DNA from: Bin87 sp034420475
GTDB lineage: Bacteria; Chloroflexota; Dehalococcoidia; Lucifugimonadales; UBA3495
Assembly (NCBI GenBank): GCA_034420475.1
Contig: DAOULH010000038.1
Span: forward strand, 1-64,000
Length of the DNA: 64,000 nucleotides
Direction of reading: 5' to 3'
Below the pieces are notes generated by a model. The model ran no database searches. It was not told where the DNA came from and was given only the letters and a program-made list of their open reading frames with translations. A program made the position numbers and the translations under genes. This document shows positions 17,047-24,746 of the stretch, piece by piece; position 1 is the first letter of the stretch; each line of letters starts with the position of its first letter.

Positions 17047-18143
17047 CCGCCGTCGCCGTCGGTGTCGGCGAACCCGACGGTCACGCCCAGCAGGCTGATG
17101 ACCTCGGTGTTCAGGGCGCGCTGCAACTCCTGCATCCGCCGGTGGACAAGGCGCGCCGGCTCAGGCTCCGACACGACCGTCGTTTGCAGGGGTTCCTGCA
17201 GCCCGTCGATTGCCGCCAGCGCGGCGGTAAAGTGCCCGCGCATACGTTCATCCGCCTCCGCGGACGCGCCGCGAACCAGCGCGCTGATGCCCAGGGCACC
17301 GTCAGTTCCGGCTCCCAGGTACGTGTCCTGCATCCCGAGGACCTGGTTGCGCAGGTCAGCGACGGCGTTGTTGCCGCCGGCGCCGGGTATCGCCGCCGGG
17401 TCCGCCTTGCCGCTATCCGCGCCCAGGGCTTTACCCAACCTCATATCGGCGATGCTGCGGGTCGTGAATACCGAGGTCCGCACCACCTCGTCAATGGCCT
17501 GCTGTTCAACGAGGGCAACGCCAGCCGTGCCCTTGAAATAGCCGGCGTAGCCGCCGTTTGAGCCGTCGCCCGTCCAGTCGGCAAGGATGGCGGCCGTTTC
17601 TTCCGCCACCACGTCGCCCAGGGCCGTCAGGTACTGGCAGCGTATCCCGCCGGGATCGTCCAGGGATGCCAGCGCCGCCGCGTCTTCGCCAAAGATCACG
17701 TACTCGATGGCTCCCAGGCCCCGTTGTGTCGATCCGAAAAACTCGCGCACGTCGTTGGCCGAAACGGATTCTCTCCTGGACAGCGTGGCTTCGATGCGCT
17801 CCGGGTCGATGGGCCACCAGTCCAACAAGGCGCGGGATCGGCGGTCCATCACCGGCCCGAACCACATCGATTGCGACTGCATCCACGGAGTGCGGGCATC
17901 GCGCCACGCGGTTCGCGCCGCCGCCAGCGTCTCGCCGTTGGGATCGGCGCACCAGGAATGCAGGGCGTCGCTCAGTTGCCTCGTTTCGGCGGCCACCGTG
18001 TGGAAGCGGGGCACAATCAGATCGTCGGTCAGGCTGGCGAGCACGTCCTGCCGCGATGGTGGGGCTGCACTCGCGCAGGCCACGCCCAGCAGCAGGGCCA
18101 GCCCAAGCATCGGCAGCAGGAATGGGATTCGTGGCCGCATCAC
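17043..18143 (-). CDS. Imelysin-family (IrpA-like) periplasmic protein
   Basis: A 366-residue exported protein: a signal peptide at the N-terminus (FLLPMLGLALLLGVACASA, probable lipobox Cys) and then an imelysin domain. The domain includes the GLGAIEYVIFGED motif, where the family's usual GxHxxE is present as GxxxxE, so the His is replaced. Imelysins are iron-regulated surface proteins implicated in iron binding. It is the third gene of a three-gene operon; its ATG overlaps the stop of the di-haem protein by 4 bases. Confidence 0.85.
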   Translation of the reverse strand: MMRPRIPFLLPMLGLALLLGVACASAAPPSRQDVLASLTDDLIVPRFHTVAAETRQLSDALHSWCADPNGETLAAARTAWRDARTPWMQSQSMWFGPVMDRRSRALLDWWPIDPERIEATLSRRESVSANDVREFFGSTQRGLGAIEYVIFGEDAAALASLDDPGGIRCQYLTALGDVVAEETAAILADWTGDGSNGGYAGYFKGTAGVALVEQQAIDEVVRTSVFTTRSIADMRLGKALGADSGKADPAAIPGAGGNNAVADLRNQVLGMQDTYLGAGTDGALGISALVRGASAEADERMRGHFTAALAAIDGLQEPLQTTVVSEPEPARLVHRRMQELQRALNTEVISLLGVTVGFADTDGDGG

Positions 18144-19597
18144 AAGGATTCCAGGAAACGCAGCAGGGCCTCGCGTTCTTGGCGGGACATCTTGCGGAAC
18201 TCCTCCCGCGCGGCGAGACCCTCGCCATCATGCCACAGGATAGCCTCCGCGATGTTGCGGGCGCGCCCGTCGTGGAGCAGACGAGTGTGGTTGTTCACGT
18301 TCTCGATCAACCCGATCCCCCAGAGCGGCGGCGTGCGCCATTCCTGACCGTCGGCCAGGAAGTCCGGCCGGCCGTCGGCCAACCCCTCGCCCATATCGTG
18401 CAGCAGCAGGTCGGTGTAGGGGAATATCACCTGCCCGGATACTGCCGGCGCCGCGTGATCTCCCGTAGTGTGGCTGGGGGTGTGGCAGGCAGCGCAACCG
18501 GCTTTCAGGAAGAGCCTGGCCCCCTGACGGACCTGCGGATCGTCAGCGTCACGCATGGCCGGAACCGCGAGTGTCTGCTGGTAGAACACCACCTTGCCCA
18601 GCCGCTCCTCGCCGATCTCCGGTGAACCTCCATTGGGTACCGATTGGCAGTCTGCCTGGCCGGCGGGGCAGTTTTCTGCGGAGAACAACGGCGAGGTGAT
18701 GCCGATGTCGCCGTGGAACGCGCCGGCGATCTGCTGCTCCACCGTGGGCACGTTGGCCTTCCAGCCGAAGCGGCCCAACCGCGTTTCCCCCTCCCGGACG
18801 CTCCAAACCATGTTGGCGCGGCCGGATATGCCGTCACCGTCGGCATCGTCAGGATCAGCGAGCGCGAGGATAGCAGCCTCCGGTATGGCTTCCAGCAAGC
18901 CCATGCCGAACACCGCCGGGGCGATGCGCGGCGAGATCATGATGTCCGGGTGCATCGGGCCGAAGGCCAGATCAGAGAATGAATAATCGGGCCGCATCAA
19001 GGTGTACGGTGTGCCGTCCTCGTAAGTTCCCGGCGCCTCCCGATAAGTGATCAGGAATCTCCCCTCGGGTGGCACGGTGAGTATCCCCCGGTCCTGGAGC
19101 TGGCCGCCGTATGCCGGGTCGGGCAGCGGCCCGTCCGTGGTGGGGTCCGTTCCGGGGATGCTGAGCCGGAAGAGCAGGCCCCGCTCCGGGTCATCGGCAT
19201 CGGCCGGCGGCTGGGCGCGCCCATCCAGCGTATGGCACGATGAGCAGGACTGGGCGTTGAACGTCGGCCCCAACCCGTCCCTGGCCGCGGTGGACGCCGG
19301 CGCGGTCACCCAGTTCTGGGTGAAGAAGCTGTCGCCCACCTCAAAGACGCGACGTTCGGAGTTGGTCAGGTTGGGCGCAGCCAGCCCGAAGGAGTTGCGG
19401 TTGGTGGTGGCGATGGTGGTAGCGCCGCCGGGGCGCGCTTGCAGCAGCGCGGCAATCTCGGCGTCGCCGGGCTCGGATCGAGCCTCGCGGACCAGGAACC
19501 AGGCCAGCACGGCAATCGCCGCCAGGCCCAGGATGATCGCAAGGCCGTACCGCAGCAGTGCGGCCTTGCGAATGCTGGCAGTACGGCCAGTGAGCAT
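18140..19597 (-). CDS. Di-haem oxidoreductase family (DUF1111) c-type cytochrome
   Basis: A 485-residue secreted protein with one N-terminal membrane anchor and two c-type haem sites, SCSSCHTLDG (about residue 117) and AGCAACHTPS (about residue 376). The second lies in the MauG/cytochrome-peroxidase-like domain of the DUF1111 family. In many bacteria this protein is encoded between imelysins and is iron-repressed, suggesting that it works on iron oxidation state outside the cell. Here it lies 15 bases after the first imelysin and overlaps the second. Confidence 0.9.
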   Translation of the reverse strand: MLTGRTASIRKAALLRYGLAIILGLAAIAVLAWFLVREARSEPGDAEIAALLQARPGGATTIATTNRNSFGLAAPNLTNSERRVFEVGDSFFTQNWVTAPASTAARDGLGPTFNAQSCSSCHTLDGRAQPPADADDPERGLLFRLSIPGTDPTTDGPLPDPAYGGQLQDRGILTVPPEGRFLITYREAPGTYEDGTPYTLMRPDYSFSDLAFGPMHPDIMISPRIAPAVFGMGLLEAIPEAAILALADPDDADGDGISGRANMVWSVREGETRLGRFGWKANVPTVEQQIAGAFHGDIGITSPLFSAENCPAGQADCQSVPNGGSPEIGEERLGKVVFYQQTLAVPAMRDADDPQVRQGARLFLKAGCAACHTPSHTTGDHAAPAVSGQVIFPYTDLLLHDMGEGLADGRPDFLADGQEWRTPPLWGIGLIENVNNHTRLLHDGRARNIAEAILWHDGEGLAAREEFRKMSRQEREALLRFLESL

Positions 19598-19612
19598 CGG
19601 CGACGGCTAGAA

Positions 19613-20836
19613 CTACACCGAGGTGTTGATGGTGAAGCCGAACGCCGCCGCGCCTTCAACTATCGTGTCGGCCTGCTTCTCCAGCGCCTCGATGGTGCTC
19701 AGCACCTGGGACCGGCCGAACGCGCTGTCCGGCGCGGCGTCGGTCAGATGCTGGTCGAATGGGTCCGGGATGTTGCGGGCCATGGTCACCGCCATGGCGG
19801 TCTCGCCGGCCAGGCGGTCGGCCAACGCCTCGTTGTCGGCGGCGAACAGGTCGATGATGCCGGGACCGGACACCACGCCGTAGTCGCCGGTGAGCACCAT
19901 GCGCACTCCGATGGCGTTGCCCACGATGTCGGCCACGGTGTTGTCAGAGAAGCACGAATGCTCGTCCTCCTGGGAACGCTCGGAGTAGGCGACAAACATC
20001 CGCTCCCCGGCCAACTCGCCCTTGCTGAGGGCGCCGGCGCCGGTGATGATGTCCACCAGGGCGTCGTCGGCCGGCTTGGCCAGGAATTCCGCCCGGTAGT
20101 TGTCGGCGCCCGGCGCCCAGGCGTCCACCATGTCCTGGAGGTGGCCGATCAGGGTGTCCGAGGCCACCGCAAGGTACTGGCCGCGCCGGTCGGCGTTGTC
20201 GTTGGTGGTGTAGTCTTCCACGGGACGGGCGCCGGGGCCGCCGTCGTTCAGGTCCTGCCCCCAGAGCAGGAACTCGATGGCGTGCCAGCCGGTGGAGACG
20301 TTTTGCTCACCACCTTCCTCGTTGAGGGAGATGATGAGGTCAGCGTCGATGGTGGGATATTCGTCGGGCATATTGATGATGCCGGCCGCGGGGTTGCCCT
20401 CCACGTAGTCAATGTAGGACTCGTCCATGGGCCAGGCGTTGATCAGGCCCTCCGGGCCGTCTGCTTCGTTGTCGATGGGGCCGCCGTAGAACCGGAACAC
20501 CTCGGTGGGGCCGTAGTCATCCCGGGCGCGGAGCCACGCGCGTTTGGCCGCTTCCAGGCTGGCCGGGTTCGGGTCCGCCAGGAAAGCGTCGATGGTGGTA
20601 TCCATGATCCTGGCCGACGCCAGGCTCTGGGAATAGAGGCCGTGCACGCCGACGGCGTAGTGAGCCACTACTTCGCCCTTGAGAGCGTCGATATCTACCT
20701 CGGGTTCTTCCATTGCGGCGGCCGGCGGCGCTGCGGGAGGCGGGGGAGGTTCACTCGCACAGGCCATTGCCGCCAGCGCGAGACACAGCGCCAAACCCGG
20801 TATCACGATCAGAGTGCGTTGCCATTTTCGTTGCAT
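19613..20836 (-). CDS. Imelysin-family lipoprotein (IrpA-like)
   Basis: The 407-residue protein has a lipoprotein signal (LALCLALAAMACASE) and a complete imelysin domain. The conserved GWHAIEFLLWGQDLND carries the full GxHxxE motif, and the C-terminal SQVLSTIEAL helix is also present. It is the first gene of the imelysin-di-haem-imelysin operon, so the operon promoter should be in the region just above 20836. The family is linked to iron uptake under iron limitation; its precise ligand is unknown. Confidence 0.9.
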   Translation of the reverse strand: MQRKWQRTLIVIPGLALCLALAAMACASEPPPPPAAPPAAAMEEPEVDIDALKGEVVAHYAVGVHGLYSQSLASARIMDTTIDAFLADPNPASLEAAKRAWLRARDDYGPTEVFRFYGGPIDNEADGPEGLINAWPMDESYIDYVEGNPAAGIINMPDEYPTIDADLIISLNEEGGEQNVSTGWHAIEFLLWGQDLNDGGPGARPVEDYTTNDNADRRGQYLAVASDTLIGHLQDMVDAWAPGADNYRAEFLAKPADDALVDIITGAGALSKGELAGERMFVAYSERSQEDEHSCFSDNTVADIVGNAIGVRMVLTGDYGVVSGPGIIDLFAADNEALADRLAGETAMAVTMARNIPDPFDQHLTDAAPDSAFGRSQVLSTIEALEKQADTIVEGAAAFGFTINTSV

Positions 20837-20924
20837 TTGGATCTTCCCCCAAATTGTTCTGAATGTTCACCGTTTTGCCGAAAAGCCGTCGCTACGCAAT
20901 CACCCGGTCATGCCAACGGCATTC

Positions 20925-20939
20925 GATATTGTGCATATC
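20925..20939. promoter_or_regulatory. Candidate operator upstream of the imelysin operon
   Basis: gatat-tgtgc-atatc is a perfect 5-5-5 dyad about 90 bases above the first imelysin start, in a locally AT-rich stretch. It could be a DtxR- or Fur-type site, but it is short and does not match a known consensus well. Confidence 0.3.
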
Positions 20940-21309
20940 ATAATTCTATGTGTCAAGAGAGCCTTCCACAGGATTACCTGGCGACGCATGAAGGCGTTTA
21001 TCGTCCATGTTGACCCGGGTTCAGCCGGTCGTATACCCAAAAACCAAACCCGGAGCGCACGAACCGATCCTAACGCGGCCGGTTGCCTGGCTCAACCCGG
21101 TGTTGCCGGGAGCCGTGCCGGTCCACGTGTGTGGATGGAACGGACCCCGCCAGACCTGCTAAATCCGTGTGCGCCCAGCCTGACAGTCAGCTTGATCGCA
21201 CGGAAACCGGCCGGTGTTCAAAATCAGGATGCGGACCAGCACGACATGGCGGGAGCGTGCGCTCGAACCGGAGTGAAAAAGGAAGCCGAAAATTCGACAG
21301 CGTAGGGTA

Positions 21310-21338
21310 TTGACAAAAATATTAGTGGACACTAAATT
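21310..21338 (+). promoter_or_regulatory. Sigma-70-like promoter
   Basis: TTGACA (21310-21315), 17 bases, then TAAATT (21333-21338). It lies about 210 bases upstream of the fusion gene and points toward it. This is a perfect -35 with a 4/6 -10. Confidence 0.5.
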
Positions 21339-21545
21339 AATCGCGCCATGCACACGTCCCAACCTTTGATGGCAGTGAAAATTGAAAAACATCGGTGGGT
21401 TGCTATAGCGGCAGTGATCCTCCGGTAATTCGCCCCTCCCAGGCGCCCGGCCTTGTCGGATCCCTCCTCCCGGCAAGGCCGCATTGATTGGCAAAACGGC
21501 GAAGGGCAATCTTCGAAATCGGAACCAGAGGCGGCGCGCCAGACC

Positions 21546-24500
21546 ATGACGATGCAGGAATCATACCGACCAAACCAGGACGAGGGCGGGGCTGAATCGA
21601 TGCACAACGGTTCCGGTTCATTGCTTGGCGCTTCCGGTCGAAGCGCCGCGCTGCGCGTCAGTGTCGGATTGCCGCTTACCGTCGCGGTCGGGCTGCTGGT
21701 GTGGTGGCTCGCCGACTGGAGCCAGATGCTGGACGCGCTGCGCGTCCTCGCGGGCCGGCCGGAACTGCTCGGATTGCTGGTGGTCAGTTATACGGGCGCG
21801 TTCCTGTTCCGGGCCGTCGCCTGGCGCCAGCTCATGACTACCGGCGCCGGTGTCTTCGGATTGTTCACTTACCTGCAAGCGGCGCTGCTGGCCAACCACC
21901 TGCTCCCGTTCAAGCTGGGCGAGGCGGCGCGCCCGCTCCTGGCGGCGCGCCGCGGCGTTCCGCTGTCTGAGGCAGCCGGATCCACCGCAATGGCCCGGCT
22001 GCTGGATTTCGCCTCCCTGATCATCATTGCAGCCGCCGGCGGGTTGCTCCTGTCATTGCCAGCGGGGCGGATATTGTGGTTGCAGAGCCTCGCCCTGCCG
22101 GTTGCAGTCATCTGGGGCGCGGCCGCGGCGCTGTTCCTGCTTCGGTATCCCGCTCTGGACCGGTTCGTTCCCAAACCCGTCAACTCCCGGCTGCAACACC
22201 TGCGGGCGGAATTGGCTGCGATGTCCGCCGGCCGCATCACCAAGGCCGCGCTGTGGACGCTGCCCAGTTGGATCCTGGAAGCGGCGGTGTTGCTGGTGGC
22301 GGCCCAGGCGCTCGGCGCCGACATTTCACTTTCCGCGGCCATCGCCGTGACCGCCTTTACCATCCTGTTCCAGGTTTTCCACGTGACTCCCGGGGGCATC
22401 GGCGTTTACGAGGCCACCATGACCGGCGCCCTCTACTCTCTGGGGGTGCCGTGGGAGCAGGGTCTCGCCGTAGCGGTGCTGACCCACGGCCTCAAGTTTG
22501 CCTATTCCTACACCTTCGCCGCTGCTTTCACCCTGGTTGCGGTACGGGATCTGATCCCCACATGGGGTCTGGGCGCCCTGCGAGGTTCCGCCGAGGGCGA
22601 CAAGCACGCCTCGCGGTTTGAGATCTTCGCGGCCCGAGCCTGGAACGTGCTCAACGAGGGCAAACCGTTCACCCCCGTGTTCACCCTGGGGATATTGGCG
22701 CTGCTGAGCATCCCCCACCTCACCGACGGCGGCTATTGGGTCCGGGCCGGCCTTGCCTTGTTGGCGCTGGCTCCCATGTTCGTCGTCTTTTACCGTTTCG
22801 ACTTCCCGTTGAAATTGCGAATAGCGCTATGGGCATATCTCGGCGTGTTTCTGGCAGCGTTCCGGTTCTTCGACATAGTGGCGATAGCCCTCATTCTCGG
22901 CGTCTACCTCACCTTCACCATCGTGCTGTGGGGCACGATCTACTACCACCTGCGCATCGGAACGTCCTGGTTCAACTTCACCCGCTTCTGGCGGCTGGTG
23001 CTGGAGAACCCGGACCCCACCAGCGGCAACTTCCTGGAACAGATTCCCAAACTGGCCATCCTGGTGCTCGCTTTCCAGATGCTGGTGGACCGGCCTTCAG
23101 TGTGGACGTTCGCGGCGGTGGAAGGGTTCACGCTGGGCGTCGCGATAACCGCCCTGCTGCTGCACCAGTGGCTTTTCACCTGGCCTCCGGCGCCGTCGCT
23201 GGTGCCGACGCGGTTGCGAGCCACCGACGGCCAGCGCATCTCCCGCCGGTTCATCACCATCGTCATTGACGGGTGCCGGTTCGACCGGCTGGAGGAGGCC
23301 GACACCCCGTTCATCGACAAGCTGCGGCGTGAGGGGGTGGACTACGTAGATACGTCCACCGTGTACCCGGCCCGCACCGTTACCGGGTTCAGCTCCATGT
23401 TCACCGGCGCGCCGCCCCGCGTCCACGGGATGTCCAGCAACTTCGTGCCCAGCCTGGGCGTCAAGTGCGAAACCATATTCGACGCGCTAAGGGCCGGAGG
23501 ATTGACCGGCAAGCTGGTGGGCATCGCTCACCTGGTGGACGCCTTTGGCGAGACCGATGTTGAAACCGTCACCGCCGTCACCAACAACGACGAGATCGAC
23601 GACGCGCTGAAAGCAAGGGCCAAGGCGGTAGTGGAGCGGGATGACCCGGATCTGCTCATCCTGCAACTGCTGAGCGTTGACCAGACCGGCCACGCCCGGG
23701 GCAGCTACAACTCCGAATACCTGGCCAGGATCGAGGAGAGTGACCGCCATATCGAGGACTTCCTGGGTTGGTGCGACTCCGTCGGGTACCTGGAAGGGGC
23801 GACGGTGGTGATTACCGCCGACCACGGCCAGGGCATCGGCATCGGCGGACACGGCCACATGGGTCCAACGGAGCGGTACGTCCCCTGCATCATGTGGGGA
23901 GCGGGAGTGGAAATACAGGGCGAGGTGGACGAGCCGCGTTCCGTGATGGACGTTACCGCCACCATCGCCTATTACCTGGGAGTTGACCCGCCGGCTCAAT
24001 CGGTGGGGCAGGTGCTCGGGATCCCCGATGCCGACCAGGCATCCCGGCCTGTGGCCGTCATCATCCCCGCGTACAACGAGGCGGAGAACCTGCCGTCCAC
24101 GCTGGCCCGAATCCCTCGCCAGCAGAGGCCCGATTTGAAGGTGATCGTGGTAGACGATGGGTCCACCGACGACACGACGGAGATCGCCCACCGGCACGGC
24201 GCCGACGTGGTGGTATCGCACCGTCGCAACCGGGGCCTGGGCGCCGCCCTGCGCACCGGCCTTGCCACCGCCAACGAGCTGGACGCCCGGGCCGCGGTGT
24301 ACGTGGACGCCGACGGCGAGTACCCGCCGGAACAGATACCCGACCTCCTCGCGCCCATTGAGGCCGGAGAAGCCGATTACGTGCTGGGCTCACGCTATCT
24401 CAATAAACGGCCGGACCAGCGGGCGTTCCGGCGCATCGGGAATATCGCGTTCACGGCGGCGCTCAACCTGGCGGCCGGCCGGCGCATCACCGACGGACAG

Positions 24501-24722
24501 ACCGGGTTCCGAGCCTTCTCCCGCCGGGCGCTGGAGTGCGCCGAGATCATCCACGACTACAACTACGCCCAGGTGTTGACCCTCGATCTGCTGAAGAAGG
24601 GTATGCGGATGCGGGAAGTTCCCGTCTCGTACCGGCGGCGCACCAGGGGCAGTTCATTCATCGGGCCAAAGTACCTCTGGCGCGTCCCCACCGGGATGCT
24701 GCGCGAGATGCTGAGCAAATAG
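21546..24722 (+). CDS. Flippase-like / phosphodiesterase-like / GT2 fusion protein
   Basis: A single 1058-residue frame joins three domains. Residues about 20-340 form an LPG-synthase/AglD-type multi-pass membrane domain (NHLLPFKLGEAARPLLAARR, HVTPGGIGVYEA). About 365-560 is a second membrane block. About 568-820 is an alkaline-phosphatase-superfamily domain with VIDGCRFDRL, the nucleophile loop YPARTVTGFSSMFTG and the metal motif ITADHGQG. About 836-1058 is a GT2 domain like polyprenol-phosphate mannose synthases (VIIPAYNEAENLP, VYVDADGEYP, GQTGFRAFSRRAL). All active sites look intact. It may make, flip and trim lipid-linked sugars in the membrane. Start: ATG 21546 chosen; TTG 21453 and ATG 21600 are alternatives. 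Confidence 0.88.
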   Translation: MTMQESYRPNQDEGGAESMHNGSGSLLGASGRSAALRVSVGLPLTVAVGLLVWWLADWSQMLDALRVLAGRPELLGLLVVSYTGAFLFRAVAWRQLMTTGAGVFGLFTYLQAALLANHLLPFKLGEAARPLLAARRGVPLSEAAGSTAMARLLDFASLIIIAAAGGLLLSLPAGRILWLQSLALPVAVIWGAAAALFLLRYPALDRFVPKPVNSRLQHLRAELAAMSAGRITKAALWTLPSWILEAAVLLVAAQALGADISLSAAIAVTAFTILFQVFHVTPGGIGVYEATMTGALYSLGVPWEQGLAVAVLTHGLKFAYSYTFAAAFTLVAVRDLIPTWGLGALRGSAEGDKHASRFEIFAARAWNVLNEGKPFTPVFTLGILALLSIPHLTDGGYWVRAGLALLALAPMFVVFYRFDFPLKLRIALWAYLGVFLAAFRFFDIVAIALILGVYLTFTIVLWGTIYYHLRIGTSWFNFTRFWRLVLENPDPTSGNFLEQIPKLAILVLAFQMLVDRPSVWTFAAVEGFTLGVAITALLLHQWLFTWPPAPSLVPTRLRATDGQRISRRFITIVIDGCRFDRLEEADTPFIDKLRREGVDYVDTSTVYPARTVTGFSSMFTGAPPRVHGMSSNFVPSLGVKCETIFDALRAGGLTGKLVGIAHLVDAFGETDVETVTAVTNNDEIDDALKARAKAVVERDDPDLLILQLLSVDQTGHARGSYNSEYLARIEESDRHIEDFLGWCDSVGYLEGATVVITADHGQGIGIGGHGHMGPTERYVPCIMWGAGVEIQGEVDEPRSVMDVTATIAYYLGVDPPAQSVGQVLGIPDADQASRPVAVIIPAYNEAENLPSTLARIPRQQRPDLKVIVVDDGSTDDTTEIAHRHGADVVVSHRRNRGLGAALRTGLATANELDARAAVYVDADGEYPPEQIPDLLAPIEAGEADYVLGSRYLNKRPDQRAFRRIGNIAFTAALNLAAGRRITDGQTGFRAFSRRALECAEIIHDYNYAQVLTLDLLKKGMRMREVPVSYRRRTRGSSFIGPKYLWRVPTGMLREMLSK

Positions 24723-24746
24723 CCAGGAAACTCATCAAGGAGGACG

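Larger units (their letters stand above)
20837..21545. other. Long divergent intergenic region
   Basis: This holds the upstream region of the imelysin operon (minus) and of the fusion gene (plus). Apart from the two regulatory candidates listed separately, I see no gene. Short frames near 20945-21310 lack ribosome sites and recognisable domains. Confidence 0.6.
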
